64,000 nt of DNA from Flavobacterium sp. 11 (GCF_002754315.1 NZ_PEFE01000001.1:3286001-3350000), one strand, 5' to 3'; positions 24,244-34,292 are shown, counted from the stretch's first letter. Made by a program: numbers and translations. Notes: generated from the letters alone by a model not told the origin.

Positions 24244-25827
24244 ATGGTACAAACAGGAGAAGATGATTTAGTAGAATATGGCTTTAGAAGAGTCATAATT
24301 ACGATTACAGCCGTTCTTTGTGCTATGCTTGAAATTGTAGATACTACAATCGTAAATGTGGCATTAAACAATATGCGAGGCAGCCTTGGTGCGTCACTTA
24401 CTGATGTGGCCTGGGTAATCACAGCTTATGCTATTGCAAATGTGATTGTGATTCCTATGACGAGTTGGTTGTCACAACAATTTGGACGTCGGAATTATTT
24501 TGCGGTTTCCATCATTATTTTCACAGTCGCTTCCTTTTTATGTGGTAATGCCAATAATATTTGGGAATTAGTTGCTTTTAGATTCATTCAAGGATTAGGC
24601 GGTGGCGCTTTATTAGTAACTGCGCAAACCATAATTACCGAAAGTTATCCTGTTGCCAAAAGAGGAATGGCGCAAGCTATTTACGGAATGGGAGTTATTG
24701 TAGGACCTACTCTTGGACCGCCTTTGGGAGGTTATATTGTAGATCATTTTTCATGGCCGTATATCTTTTATATCAACATTCCTATCGGAATTATAGCTAC
24801 TTTATTGACTTTATCTTTTGTAAAAAGTCCTAAATATGGTGACAAACTAAAAGCCAGTCAGGTCGATTGGTGGGGAATCTTTCTCTTAACGGCTTTTATT
24901 GGGTCGTTACAATATGTTTTGGAACACGGTCAGCAAGACGATTGGTTCAATAATAGTACGATTGTATTGTTATCTGTTATTTCAGTTTTTGGTTTATTGC
25001 TCTTTATTTGGAGAGAACTCACTTATAAACATCCCATCGTAAACTTAAGGGTTTTAAAAGATACCAACTTGAGAATAGGAACCATTATGTGTTTTATTCT
25101 AGGTTTCGGATTGTACGGTTCTACCTTTATCATTCCTATTTACACCCAATCCGTTTTAGGTTGGAGTGCTTTGGATGCCGGTTTGTTGTTAATTCCAAGT
25201 TCCATTACGACCGGGATTATGATGCCATTCATTGGTAAAATGATTCAGCGTGGTGTACCGCAAGCGTATATGGTAGCTGCTGGGTTTTTGTTGTTTTTCT
25301 TTTTTACGTATTGGATGCAACAAGTTATCACACCAGATTCTGGAGAAGAACATTTATATTGGCCGTTGATATTAAGAGGAATTGGATTGGGATTGTTATT
25401 TGTTCCTATTTCTACACTTTCATTGTCCACTTTAAAAGGAAAAAGTATTGGTGAAGGAGCTGCTTTTACGGGAATGATGCGACAATTGGGTGGTTCTTTT
25501 GGTATTGCCATTATCACCACTTTTATTGCCCGATTCAATCAGGAACACCGTGTAAATCTTATTTCGCATCTTAATGTGACTTCTTATGAAGTACAAAAAA
25601 CGGTGCAACAACTGAAAATGGGATTCATGTCCAAAGGCTATTCTGAGAATGAAGCTTTGGCAAAAGCCTACAAAGCCATTGAATACAAAGTAATGGTACA
25701 AAGCTCTGTACTCTCTTATATGGACATCTTTTTATACTTAGGCGCGTTATTTTTATTTTGTATTCCTTTTATACTTTTGATAAAAAAAGGGAAAAACAAA
25801 ATCAATCCTGCCGATGCAATGCATTAA
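24244..25827 (+). CDS. DHA2 family MFS multidrug transporter (EmrB-like)
   Basis: The 527-residue protein has about 14 membrane segments, the DHA2 number. LEIVDTTIVNVALNNMRGSLGAS begins helix 1. Motif A-like LSQQFGRRNYF and motif C-like GMGVIVGPTLGPPLGGYIVDHFSWPYIFYINIPIG are clear. It is a proton-driven drug or fatty-acid exporter, forming a tripartite EmrAB-TolC pump with the two preceding genes. A strong terminator follows. Confidence 0.94.
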   Translation: MVQTGEDDLVEYGFRRVIITITAVLCAMLEIVDTTIVNVALNNMRGSLGASLTDVAWVITAYAIANVIVIPMTSWLSQQFGRRNYFAVSIIIFTVASFLCGNANNIWELVAFRFIQGLGGGALLVTAQTIITESYPVAKRGMAQAIYGMGVIVGPTLGPPLGGYIVDHFSWPYIFYINIPIGIIATLLTLSFVKSPKYGDKLKASQVDWWGIFLLTAFIGSLQYVLEHGQQDDWFNNSTIVLLSVISVFGLLLFIWRELTYKHPIVNLRVLKDTNLRIGTIMCFILGFGLYGSTFIIPIYTQSVLGWSALDAGLLLIPSSITTGIMMPFIGKMIQRGVPQAYMVAAGFLLFFFFTYWMQQVITPDSGEEHLYWPLILRGIGLGLLFVPISTLSLSTLKGKSIGEGAAFTGMMRQLGGSFGIAIITTFIARFNQEHRVNLISHLNVTSYEVQKTVQQLKMGFMSKGYSENEALAKAYKAIEYKVMVQSSVLSYMDIFLYLGALFLFCIPFILLIKKGKNKINPADAMH

Positions 25828-25841
25828 AATCCAAACATAAA

Positions 25842-25880
25842 AAAACGCCGTTATCATTATGAGAACGGCGTTTTTTTTTA
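25842..25880 (+). terminator. Terminator of the efflux operon
   Basis: AAAACGCCGTT (25842-25852) pairs perfectly with AACGGCGTTTT (25864-25874), followed by more T residues. It is usable in both directions and separates the convergent emrB-like and yaaA genes. Confidence 0.85.
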
Positions 25881-25894
25881 TTTGTTAAAATATA

Positions 25895-26653
25895 TTAGCG
25901 GGTAAAAACCAAATGATTTCCTTCCGATAAATTAGCGTCAAATTGATAGCCATCGTAATTGAAACCTTTTAAATCATCTATCGTTTGAGCGTTGGTATCA
26001 ATAATATAACGCACCATCATACCCCTCGCCTTTTTGGCAAAAAAACTGATTATTTTAAGTTTTCCATTTTTATAATCTTTGAACTCCGGAGTAATTACAG
26101 GAACTTTCAACGCCTTAACATCAATTGCCGAAAAATATTCATTACTCGCCAAATTGACAAATAACTCGCCCTTTTCAAGCTCTTTATTTAATGCTTTAGT
26201 AACAATTGGTTTCCAAAACTCATATAAGTTTTTGCTTTCGCCAATGGGTAATTTGGTTCCCATTTCCAGTCGATATGCTTGAATCAAGTCCAATGGTTTT
26301 AGCAAGCCATACAAACCGGATAATATTTTCAAACGATCTTGTAAAGCTTCTATCTTTTTTTCAGGAATCGAATACGCGTCTAATCCAATGTAGACATCAC
26401 CATCAAAAGCATACACTGCCGGACGTGCATTTGAAGTTGTAAAAGGTGTTTTCCAATCTTGATTTCGCTTCCAGTTCAAATCAGCCAGTTTATCTGAAAT
26501 ACTCATTAAATCCGATAAATCAGTAGGCTTTTTTTCTTTTAAAACTTTGTGAACTTGTCGCGATTCTTTTAAAAATAAAGGTTCGGTGTGCAATTGAGTG
26601 GGTAACTCTTTTTCAAAATTTAAAGACTTGGCTGGCGATATTACAATTTTCAT
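25895..26653 (-). CDS. yaaA: Peroxide stress protein YaaA
   Basis: 252 residues from the ATG at 26653 (MKIVISPAKSLNFE), preferred over a TTG two codons upstream. The DUF328 blocks are intact: FTTSNARPAVYAFDGDVYIGLD, LSGLYGLLKPLDLIQAYRLEMGTKL, FVNLASNEYFSAID and ISFFAKKARGMMVRYII. In E. coli YaaA lowers free iron and limits damage during peroxide stress, and a DNA-binding HhH-like fold is reported. Monocistronic, with its own -7 box at 26691. Confidence 0.94.
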   Translation of the reverse strand: MKIVISPAKSLNFEKELPTQLHTEPLFLKESRQVHKVLKEKKPTDLSDLMSISDKLADLNWKRNQDWKTPFTTSNARPAVYAFDGDVYIGLDAYSIPEKKIEALQDRLKILSGLYGLLKPLDLIQAYRLEMGTKLPIGESKNLYEFWKPIVTKALNKELEKGELFVNLASNEYFSAIDVKALKVPVITPEFKDYKNGKLKIISFFAKKARGMMVRYIIDTNAQTIDDLKGFNYDGYQFDANLSEGNHLVFTR

Positions 26654-26690
26654 ACACAATGCTCTTTCGAGCTCTTTTTATTAATTCTTT

Positions 26691-26721
26691 CAAAAGTACT
26701 AATTGAAATCAAGAAATCAAG
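26691..26721 (-). promoter_or_regulatory. Candidate yaaA promoter
   Basis: On the minus strand TACTTTTG is a perfect TAnnTTTG -7 box (26691-26698), with CTTG, a 3/4 -33 match, 19 bp away (26718-26721). The yaaA ATG follows 37 nt downstream. Confidence 0.5.
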
Positions 26722-26824
26722 AATCTTTAAATTGATTTGTTTAATAGTGCCATAGATAATGAAAATTGTTCCCTAATTTAATTATTTTTGAGTTGTAAAT
26801 AAACCAAACAACCTTTCTTTAGCT

Positions 26825-27346
26825 ATGAACCCAATTGAAATTAAAAAAGCAACATTATCCGATTTGGAAACAATTCAAAAGATAAGTATCCAAACTTTTA
26901 TAGAGACTTTTGCTGCTGTAAATACACCCGAAAATATTGCCAATTATATAAAAGACAGCTTAAATACGGAACAATTAACGGCTGAATTGAACAATGCTAA
27001 TTCTCAGTTTTATGTAGCGTATTCGAATACAGAAGCTGTTGGATATTTAAAAATAAACTTTGGTGATGCTCAAACTGAAACCATTAACAAAAATGCTTTA
27101 GAAGTACAACGGATTTATGTTTTGCAAACTTTTCATGGAAAAAACATTGGTCAGCTGTTGCTTGACGAAGTAAAAAATATTGCACAAAGTACTAACGTTG
27201 AATATATTTGGCTGGGTGTCTGGGAAGAAAATCACAGAGCACTTCGATTTTATGCTAAAAATGGATTTGTTGTATTTGACAAACACGTTTTTACATTAGG
27301 AAATGACGAACAAACCGACTTGTTGATGCAACTTTTAATCAAATAA
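26825..27346 (+). CDS. GNAT family N-acetyltransferase
   Basis: The 173-residue acetyltransferase shows IKKATLSDLETIQKISIQTFIETF at the N-terminus, VQRIYVLQTFHGKNIGQLLLDEVKNIA (acetyl-CoA loop) and IWLGVWEENHRALRFYAKNGFVVFDKHVFTLG. This layout is typical of small-amine or diamine acetyltransferases (PaiA/SpeG-like), but the substrate cannot be assigned. Its stop shares one base with the start of the following MFS gene, so the two are translationally coupled. Confidence 0.9.
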   Translation: MNPIEIKKATLSDLETIQKISIQTFIETFAAVNTPENIANYIKDSLNTEQLTAELNNANSQFYVAYSNTEAVGYLKINFGDAQTETINKNALEVQRIYVLQTFHGKNIGQLLLDEVKNIAQSTNVEYIWLGVWEENHRALRFYAKNGFVVFDKHVFTLGNDEQTDLLMQLLIK

Positions 27347-28626
27347 TGATGAGTACAACTTTATCCCCTGAAACTGAAAAGCCAGTCCGAATCCTGAATG
27401 CTGCAGTAATCGTGGCCGCACTGGGTTATTTTGTTGATATCTATGACTTATTGCTTTTTGGAATCGTTCGTACCGACAGTCTAAAAGATTTAGGAATAAC
27501 CGGTGATGCCATCAGGAATCAGGGAGAATTTTTGATTAGTATGCAAATGTTCGGGATGCTTTTTGGCGGTATTCTTTGGGGAATTTTAGGTGATAAAAAA
27601 GGACGAATTTCAGTTTTATTTGGTTCTATCTTAATTTATTCGGTGGCCAATATTGCTAACGGAATGGTGACCACCGTTGATGGATATGCGTTCTGGAGAT
27701 TGATAGCGGGAATTGGTCTTGCAGGAGAATTAGGCGCCGGAATTACTTTGGTAACAGAATCTTTGCCCAAAGAAAAACGAGGTTACGGAACTATGATTGT
27801 AGCATCTGTAGGTGTTTCGGGTGCGGTGGTAGCTTATTTAGTCTATCAGATTTTTCAGGATTGGCGTTTGTGTTATTACGCTGGTGGCGTTTTAGGTCTT
27901 CTTTTATTATTCTTACGAATTAGTATTTCTGAATCGGGTATGTTCAAAAAAGTACAGGAAAGCGACGAGAAAAAAGGCGACTTCCTTTCATTATTTACCG
28001 ATAAAAAACGTTTTTCAAAATACATCCAATGTATTCTTATCGGAATTCCGTTGTGGTTTTTAGTTGGCGTATTGATTACTTTCTCCCCAGAATTTGCCAA
28101 AGCATTAGGCGTTCAAGGCTTCGAAACGATTGCCGCAGGAAAAGCAATCGCTTGGTGTTACGGCGGATTGGTTTTTGGAGACATTGCCAGCGGATTATTA
28201 AGTCAGTGGCTGAAAAGTCGAAAAAAAGTAATGTACTTGTTTCTGACTTTTAATCTGATTATGGTTTTTATTTTCCTAAATGCTTTTGGAATTTCAGTAT
28301 CCACTTTTTATCTCCTTTGTTTTATAATGGGCTTCTCCGTAGGATATTGGGTCTTGTTTGTCACTATTGCAGCAGAGCAGTTTGGAACAAATATTCGTGC
28401 AACAGTAACTACAACGGTTCCAAATTTTGTTCGGGGTTCGTTGCCACTGATTATTATTATTTATGGCTTTTTCAGAGACACTGTTTTTGAAGGCGACATC
28501 TTAAAATCGGCAATGATTGTTGGAACACTATTATCGGTAATTTCAATTTTGGCACTTTGGAAACTAAAAGAAACCTTCCATACGGATTTAAATTATTCCG
28601 AAAACGAAACCCAACCTTTCGTGTAG
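27346..28626 (+). CDS. MFS transporter, metabolite:H+ symporter-like
   Basis: The 426-residue carrier has about 12 membrane segments. GYFVDIYDLLLFGIV opens helix 1. GDKKGRISVLFGSILIYS is motif A, and IAGIGLAGELGAGITLVTESLPKEKRG is typical of the sialate/shikimate-type MHS branch. The substrate is unknown. It overlaps the GNAT gene by one base; ATG codons at 27346 and 27349 are both possible. Confidence 0.9.
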   Translation: MMSTTLSPETEKPVRILNAAVIVAALGYFVDIYDLLLFGIVRTDSLKDLGITGDAIRNQGEFLISMQMFGMLFGGILWGILGDKKGRISVLFGSILIYSVANIANGMVTTVDGYAFWRLIAGIGLAGELGAGITLVTESLPKEKRGYGTMIVASVGVSGAVVAYLVYQIFQDWRLCYYAGGVLGLLLLFLRISISESGMFKKVQESDEKKGDFLSLFTDKKRFSKYIQCILIGIPLWFLVGVLITFSPEFAKALGVQGFETIAAGKAIAWCYGGLVFGDIASGLLSQWLKSRKKVMYLFLTFNLIMVFIFLNAFGISVSTFYLLCFIMGFSVGYWVLFVTIAAEQFGTNIRATVTTTVPNFVRGSLPLIIIIYGFFRDTVFEGDILKSAMIVGTLLSVISILALWKLKETFHTDLNYSENETQPFV

Positions 28627-28653
28627 CTTTCTTATTTTTAAATCTAAAATGAA

Positions 28654-29427
28654 ATGGAATATATCATCATTTGTCTTGCTGCATTAATAGGTTCCGGTTT
28701 GACATTATTTTCCGGATTTGGTCTTGGAACGCTACTTGTTCCAGTCTTTGGACTATTTTTTCCTATCGAAATGGCTATTTTACTTACTGCAATAGTACAT
28801 TTTCTAAACAATCTTTTTAAATTGTTTTTATTGGGTAAAAGTGCTAATCTAAATGTTGTTTTACGCTTTGGTATTCCTGCAATTATTTTTGCAATTCTTG
28901 GCGCTTATGTGCTTTCCTTATTGACAGATATGCAACCGCTAACGGATTATCAAATAGGAAATCACACTTTTGAAATTATGCCAATCAAACTGATTATTGG
29001 AATTGTGCTGCTGTTTTTCTCTCTATTTGAAGTCGTTCCTAGTTTGACCAACTTACAGTTTGACAAGAAATACCTTCCTATAGGAGGAATTTTGAGTGGT
29101 TTTTTTGGTGGTCTTTCCGGGAATCAAGGTGCTTTGAGAGCTGCTTTTTTAATAAGAGCCAATTTATCCAAACAATCCTTCATTGCAACCGGCGTAGTAA
29201 TCGCTTGTTTAGTGGACATTTCCAGACTAACCGTTTATTCCAAACAAATACTGAACAATCAAACTCAATTTGATTACACTTTACTGATTCTAGCAACACT
29301 TTCGGCATTTATTGGAGCATATTTTGGCAATAAATTACTAAAAAAAGTTACGCTAACAACCATTCAGAATATAGTGACTTTCATGCTTATCCTATTTGCC
29401 GTTTTGTTGATTATGGGAATTATCTAA
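28654..29427 (+). CDS. TauE/SafE family membrane permease
   Basis: This 257-residue, highly hydrophobic protein has about 8 predicted helices and the family glycine pattern GSGLTLFSGFGLGTLLVPVFGLFFP near the start, then GGILSGFFGGLSGNQGALRAAFL in the second half. TauE/SafE proteins export or import sulfite, sulfonates or organosulfur anions. It follows the MFS gene by 27 bp. Two genes later the opposite strand carries a SulP anion transporter, so an oxyanion theme is possible but unproven. Confidence 0.9.
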   Translation: MEYIIICLAALIGSGLTLFSGFGLGTLLVPVFGLFFPIEMAILLTAIVHFLNNLFKLFLLGKSANLNVVLRFGIPAIIFAILGAYVLSLLTDMQPLTDYQIGNHTFEIMPIKLIIGIVLLFFSLFEVVPSLTNLQFDKKYLPIGGILSGFFGGLSGNQGALRAAFLIRANLSKQSFIATGVVIACLVDISRLTVYSKQILNNQTQFDYTLLILATLSAFIGAYFGNKLLKKVTLTTIQNIVTFMLILFAVLLIMGII

Positions 29428-29490
29428 TCCTAAAAAATGATTTTTGCCAATCAATCCGTTTACTAATTTAAGAATGAAAATAAAATAGCT

Positions 29491-29880
29491 ATGACTAATT
29501 TCACTGACAATAATAAAGGTAATGCTGTTGACAACTATTTAATTAACTTACCCGAAGAACAAAGAGTTACTTTAGAAAACTTACGAAAAATCATTAAAAC
29601 AACAGCGCCAGAAGCGGAAGAATTCATTAGTTATAAAATGCCTGCTTATAAATTTCATGGCATGTTATGTAGCTTTGCGGCATTCAAAAATCATTGTAGT
29701 TTTTATCCTTGGAATGCAACCACTGTTGAACAATTTAAAGATGAATTAAAAGATTTCAGTTTAGCCAGCGGTACCATCCGTTTTACTACTGAAAAACCAA
29801 TTCCTGAAGCACTTTTAAAAAAAATCATTCAAGCGAGAATGAATGATAATTTAAACAAGTCTAAAAAAATAAAGGAATAA
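29491..29880 (+). CDS. DUF1801 (YdhG/frataxin-like fold) protein
   Basis: This 129-residue protein has the DUF1801 pattern: VDNYLINLPEEQRVTLENLRKIIKTTAPEAEEFISYKMPAYKFHGMLCSFAAFKNHCSFYPW, then GTIRFTTEKPIPEALLKKIIQARMNDN. Family members are described as iron-chaperone-like (Bacillus YdhG) because of a frataxin-like fold; the role here is not proven. Soluble, no signal peptide. Confidence 0.85.
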   Translation: MTNFTDNNKGNAVDNYLINLPEEQRVTLENLRKIIKTTAPEAEEFISYKMPAYKFHGMLCSFAAFKNHCSFYPWNATTVEQFKDELKDFSLASGTIRFTTEKPIPEALLKKIIQARMNDNLNKSKKIKE

Positions 29881-29896
29881 CAACAAATCTTAAAGA

Positions 29897-31429
29897 CTAA
29901 TCGGCAACAATTTTATAAGTAGGATCTTCTAGAATATTTACTTCAATTACGGTATCAGCATTTTTCAATAACGTTCTGCAATCAGCACTTAAATATCGTA
30001 AATGAACTGTTTTATTGAGCTTGGCATACCGTTCCGTAATTTTATTCACGGCATCAATCGCACTCATATCGGTAATTTTACTTTCTTTAAAATCAATAAT
30101 AACTTCATTTGGGTCATTTGCAACATCAAATTTTTCTAAAAAAGCAGTTGTCGATCCAAAAAATAAAGGACCATATATTTCATAATGCTTCACTCCTTTT
30201 TCATCCATATATTTCTTAGCCCGAATTCTTTTGGCACTTTCCCAAGCAAAAACCAAAGCAGAAATAATTACTCCAATTAAAACGGCTAAAGCCAAATTAT
30301 GCAATACAACAGTTATCAATGCAACCAATACTCCAACAAAAATATCGTGCTTTGGCATTTTATTGATGATTCTAAAACTCGCCCATTCAAATGTTCCAAT
30401 TGCCACCATGATCATCACGCCAACCAAAGCCGCCATAGGTAATTGCTCAATTATTGGAGCACCAAATAAAATAATTCCTAATATCGTCAACGCAGCAATA
30501 ATTCCCGACAATCGCGCTCTGGAACCAGCCGAAAGATTCACTAAAGTTTGAGCAATCATAGGACAACCGCCCATCCCGAAGAAAAAACCATTCAAAATAT
30601 TCGCACTTCCTTGTGCAATGCATTCTCGATTTCCGTTTCCTTTTGTCTCCGTAATTTCGTCCACAAGATTCAATGTCAATAAGCCTTCCGTTAATCCAAC
30701 GGAAGCCATGATTAAAGCGTACGGAAATATAATTTGCAGCGTTTCAAAATTTATTGGAATATTCGGAATATGAAATGGCGGAAAACCACCACTTACTGAA
30801 GCAATATCACGTACGGTTTTGGTCTCGATTCCAAAGAAAAAAACCAATGCAAAAACCACAATAATTGCCACTAATGACGCTGGAACTGCTTTGGTAACTT
30901 TTGGAAAAAAAAATACAATCCCTATTGTCAACGCAACTAAACCCAGCATAATCAACATGGGACTTCCAGAAAGCCACTCGCTTTTTCCGTTGACAATGGT
31001 TTTGAATTGTTCCAATTGTGACATAAAAATAACAACCGCTAATCCATTCACAAATCCAAACATTACGGGTTGCGGCACTAAACGGATGAATTTTCCGAGT
31101 TTAAAAACGCCCACTAAAATTTGTAAAATCCCCGCTAAAGCAACTGCTGCAAAAACATATTCTAACCCATTTGATTTCATTAAAGCGATTAAAACAATCA
31201 CGGTTGCTCCTGCTCCTCCAGAAACCATTCCGGGTCTACCTCCCAATATTGCGGTAACCAGCCCCATTATAAAAGCGGCATATAAACCTACTAATGGCGG
31301 AAATCCAGCCAATATCGCAAAAGAAAGCGACTCTGGAATCATAGTCATGGCGACAGTTAATCCTGCTAAGATTTCTGTTTTATAATCAACAACTTGCTTA
31401 AAATCAAATAATTTAAAATATTTTTTCAT
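29897..31429 (-). CDS. SulP family inorganic anion transporter with STAS domain
   Basis: The 510-residue protein has 10 or more membrane segments (EILAGLTVAMTMIPESLSFAILAGFPPLVGLYAAF is the SulP start), with the conserved NLSAGSRARLSGIIAALTILG loop. A C-terminal cytoplasmic STAS domain runs from about residue 420 (VIIDFKESKITDMSAIDAVNKI). It would move sulfate, bicarbonate or another small anion. It is short for the family because the loops are compact, but complete. Convergent with DUF1801. Confidence 0.93.
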   Translation of the reverse strand: MKKYFKLFDFKQVVDYKTEILAGLTVAMTMIPESLSFAILAGFPPLVGLYAAFIMGLVTAILGGRPGMVSGGAGATVIVLIALMKSNGLEYVFAAVALAGILQILVGVFKLGKFIRLVPQPVMFGFVNGLAVVIFMSQLEQFKTIVNGKSEWLSGSPMLIMLGLVALTIGIVFFFPKVTKAVPASLVAIIVVFALVFFFGIETKTVRDIASVSGGFPPFHIPNIPINFETLQIIFPYALIMASVGLTEGLLTLNLVDEITETKGNGNRECIAQGSANILNGFFFGMGGCPMIAQTLVNLSAGSRARLSGIIAALTILGIILFGAPIIEQLPMAALVGVMIMVAIGTFEWASFRIINKMPKHDIFVGVLVALITVVLHNLALAVLIGVIISALVFAWESAKRIRAKKYMDEKGVKHYEIYGPLFFGSTTAFLEKFDVANDPNEVIIDFKESKITDMSAIDAVNKITERYAKLNKTVHLRYLSADCRTLLKNADTVIEVNILEDPTYKIVAD

Positions 31430-31823
31430 GCTTTAGATAAGTGGGTAAATCAATAGTGGTATTGGAATTTCTAAAATAAAAATCCCGATAGAAGTCAATA
31501 AAAATAATACAAAACTGTATCAATAAATTGGTGCAATAGGATTAAATCCAAGTAGTATGACTAAGAAAAAAAATCAAACTCCTTTTTCAGAGAGTGGCAA
31601 AAATAAAACTTTTTATTCGATGTGTAAAATAGAAATCGGAATTGCGTAAATTTGGCAAAAATTTACCTTTACTTGAAATGTTCCTTAAAATTTATGATTT
31701 TGTACCCTAAATAAGTAGCATAAATTATAATAAATTGATTTTGAAACTCATACATTGGTTAAAAAATACTCACTTATTAATTGAAAGATTTAGCAAACCA
31801 CCCTTTCGATAAAAATTTAAAAC
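31430..31823. other. Divergent intergenic region between sulP and the adenosine deaminase gene
   Basis: This roughly 390-bp AT-rich region is where both flanking genes must start. TATTTTTG on the minus strand (31598-31605) is a perfect -7 match without a matching -33. No ORF, hairpin or riboswitch-like structure is apparent. Confidence 0.4.
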
Positions 31824-33242
31824 ATGAAATTAATATATATTTTCCTTTTTATAACAGTATTGAGTAGTGCTTATTCTCAAGCTCCAAATGACTATTTTGA
31901 AAAGATTAGAAACAACGAAGCGGAACTAACCGCTTTCTTTTCCCAAATGCCAAAAGGAGGTGATTTACACCACCATTATTCTGGTTCTATTTATGCCGAG
32001 CCGTTATTACAACACGCTATTGCTGATGATTTTTATCTCAATACCGAAACGATGGATGTTCTAAAAGAAAGACCTTCAAACGGAAACTGGGAACAATTTT
32101 CGACATTAAAAAGCAACGGAACATTAGACGCTTACAAACAAAAAATCATGCAAAAATGGTCTGTAAAAGACTATAATTATGTGGATTACCCATCCGATAA
32201 GTTGTTTTTTGAATCCTTTATGAAGTTTGAACCGGCCATCAAAGGGAATTTTGGACAAGGTTTATTGGAACTAAAAAACAGAGCAATTTCAGAAAATGTA
32301 AGTTATATTGAAACGCAATTATCTACGATTCCAACTACGATGATTACCGATGATTTGACACAATTCAATTCCAGATTGCGAAAATTGGCTTTGGCAAAAG
32401 ATGAAAAAGCCATTACTAAGTCGCTTGATTTGTTATACAATTCATTCCTGAAAAAAGATGCTGAGTCCTATGCCACAGCGTTCAACACAAATTTTGTAGC
32501 TAAGCTTCACAAAGACCTTAAAATTGATGATAAACAATTTACGATGCGGTATCAAAATTTTGTATTGCGATTCATGGAACCAGTAGATTTATTTAAAAAT
32601 CTGGTAATCGCATTCATTTCGGCCGATGAAAGTCCGCTGATGGCGGGAGTTAACATTGTTTCTCCGGAAGATGGTGAAACCTCGATGAAAGATTATTGGT
32701 TGCACATGATGATGTTTAAATACTGTCATTCCCGTTATCCAAATGTGAAATACACGATGCATGCTGGCGAGCTGACTCTTGGATTGGTGCAACCGGAAGA
32801 GCTGACGTGGCACATTGGCGCAGCCGTTTATACCGCAGGAGCTAACCGTATTGGTCACGGAGTAGCTATGGCGTACGAGAAAGATTCCTATAATTTATTG
32901 CGCTACATGGCGAAGAAAAGCATTCCTATCGAAATCAACTTAGTGAGTAACGAGTTCATTTTGAAAGTGAAAGAAAGCCGTCACCCGTTGACCTTGTATA
33001 AAGAATTTGGCGTTCCCATCGTAATCAGCACAGATGATGCGGGGATTTTGCGTACCAATATGACTGAGCAATATGTTTTGTTAGCCAAAAGATACAAAGA
33101 CGTTTCGTATACGGATATCAAGCAATTTGTTTACAACAGTATTAATTACAGTTTTATAAAAGAGACTTCCGTAAAAAAGCAATTGCTTAAAGATTTAGAC
33201 ATCCGATTTAAGGCTTTCGAAGCTAATTTTCCAATGAAATAA
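31824..33242 (+). CDS. Secreted adenosine deaminase family protein
   Basis: The 472-residue amidohydrolase deaminates adenosine or a related purine. A signal peptide (about 1-18, SSAYSQ) places it in the periplasm or outside, unlike the cytosolic Add. Zinc ligands are visible in GGDLHHHYSGS (His49/His51), TMHAGEL (His313, Glu316), NRIGHGVAM and ISTDDAGI (Asp404/Asp405). It is longer than cytosolic enzymes (about 340 aa), as in secreted ADGF-like forms. It probably helps nucleoside salvage from the surroundings. Confidence 0.92.
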   Translation: MKLIYIFLFITVLSSAYSQAPNDYFEKIRNNEAELTAFFSQMPKGGDLHHHYSGSIYAEPLLQHAIADDFYLNTETMDVLKERPSNGNWEQFSTLKSNGTLDAYKQKIMQKWSVKDYNYVDYPSDKLFFESFMKFEPAIKGNFGQGLLELKNRAISENVSYIETQLSTIPTTMITDDLTQFNSRLRKLALAKDEKAITKSLDLLYNSFLKKDAESYATAFNTNFVAKLHKDLKIDDKQFTMRYQNFVLRFMEPVDLFKNLVIAFISADESPLMAGVNIVSPEDGETSMKDYWLHMMMFKYCHSRYPNVKYTMHAGELTLGLVQPEELTWHIGAAVYTAGANRIGHGVAMAYEKDSYNLLRYMAKKSIPIEINLVSNEFILKVKESRHPLTLYKEFGVPIVISTDDAGILRTNMTEQYVLLAKRYKDVSYTDIKQFVYNSINYSFIKETSVKKQLLKDLDIRFKAFEANFPMK

Positions 33243-33282
33243 GTCATTTACAATGAACTGATTGAAATTTTTTCTTTCTAAA

Positions 33283-33309
33283 AAAAAGTCCCATATTGGG
33301 GCTTTTTTT
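33283..33309 (+). terminator. Terminator after the adenosine deaminase gene
   Basis: AAAAAGTCCC (33283-33292) pairs with GGGGCTTTTT (33298-33307), with one G-T pair and an ATATT loop, and runs into T residues. Confidence 0.75.
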
Positions 33310-33437
33310 ATGCTTTTGAATTATTTTTTTCTTATATTTGACACTACCTACTTGATTTACAAACTATTAAATGCAAAATGTTTGTAAATGGCATTTCTTT
33401 ATTTTAATTGTTTACTAACATGATAAATTATTGAAAA

Positions 33438-34226
33438 ATGAGTAGATCTTTAATCTGGTATTTCCGAAGACATCCCTTATTGTACAAAATACGGTTTAGT
33501 TTACTTTCTAAAAAAGTCACTTTTGATAGGATTGAAAGTTTTTGTTACAATAACTTAAACAAGACTACTGAAATTCCCGAAATTTATTTTGAACTAAATC
33601 CGTTAATTTTTGGGAAGAATGAAACTGCAATAAGCGATCTTGATAAAGCAAAACAAATAGCCGTTTGGTTGAGAAACTATATAAAAGGTGGTCCCGGATT
33701 AGGTAAATCCTCCGATTCAACCTTAAGAAAAATGATAAATGGCGAAGGTGGCGTTTGCAGTGATTTTTCTCAAGTCTATAATAACTTCTGTGTCATAAAC
33801 GATTTAAAAGTAAAAGAATGGGGATTAAAAATAGCGTCAGACGACCCATGTATTAAAGGTGGACATGCTTTTAATGAAATCTATTCCAAGGAATTAAAAA
33901 AATGGATTTTAATTGATGTTTCTAAATCAATACTTTTTTATTCCACAAATAAAACCGTTCCGCTCTCTGTTTTTGATCTTATCCATTTAAAAAAGGAAAA
34001 CCAAGAAATTTACTTTTCCAGTTTTAACGAAAAAAATATGATGGACAATAAAAGGATAACCAATTTATATCTTACATCTAATTCTTCTCCTTTTGTGATT
34101 ACAAATTATCACAATAAAACCTATGATTCTTATCTAAATACACTAAAATTCATGCCAGTAGCTTTCATTCATGGCTTGCTGTTTCTTATTGGAAAAAGTT
34201 ATTTTTTTGAGTTTCCTGTCCATTAA
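33438..34226 (+). CDS. Transglutaminase-like superfamily protein
   Basis: The 262-residue protein has the papain-like transglutaminase triad: Cys107 in GGVCSDFSQVYNNFC, His143 in KGGHAFNEIYSKELKKW and Asp160 in WILIDVSKS. The C-terminal stretch FMPVAFIHGLLFLIGKSYFF could be a membrane anchor. Bacterial members are often cysteine proteases or amidases of envelope or polysaccharide loci; the substrate is unknown. It is alone on the plus strand, ending just before a hairpin shared with the convergent metalloprotease gene. Confidence 0.8.
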   Translation: MSRSLIWYFRRHPLLYKIRFSLLSKKVTFDRIESFCYNNLNKTTEIPEIYFELNPLIFGKNETAISDLDKAKQIAVWLRNYIKGGPGLGKSSDSTLRKMINGEGGVCSDFSQVYNNFCVINDLKVKEWGLKIASDDPCIKGGHAFNEIYSKELKKWILIDVSKSILFYSTNKTVPLSVFDLIHLKKENQEIYFSSFNEKNMMDNKRITNLYLTSNSSPFVITNYHNKTYDSYLNTLKFMPVAFIHGLLFLIGKSYFFEFPVH

Positions 34227-34267
34227 TAAATATATTGCATCACTTATCTCAAGTTATAGCAATAAAA

Positions 34268-34292
34268 AATCCGCTCGAAAGCGGATTCTTCA
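34268..34292. terminator. Bidirectional hairpin between convergent genes
   Basis: AATCCGCT (34268-34275) pairs perfectly with AGCGGATT (34280-34287) around CGAA, a stable tetraloop. A-rich on the left, T-rich on the right, so it can end transcripts from both strands. Confidence 0.65.

Noticed and set aside
30231-31385. Plus-strand ORFs of 106 and 188 aa inside the SulP gene
   Set aside because: Low-complexity Thr/Asn/Pro-rich translations antisense to a well-supported transporter; coding shadows.
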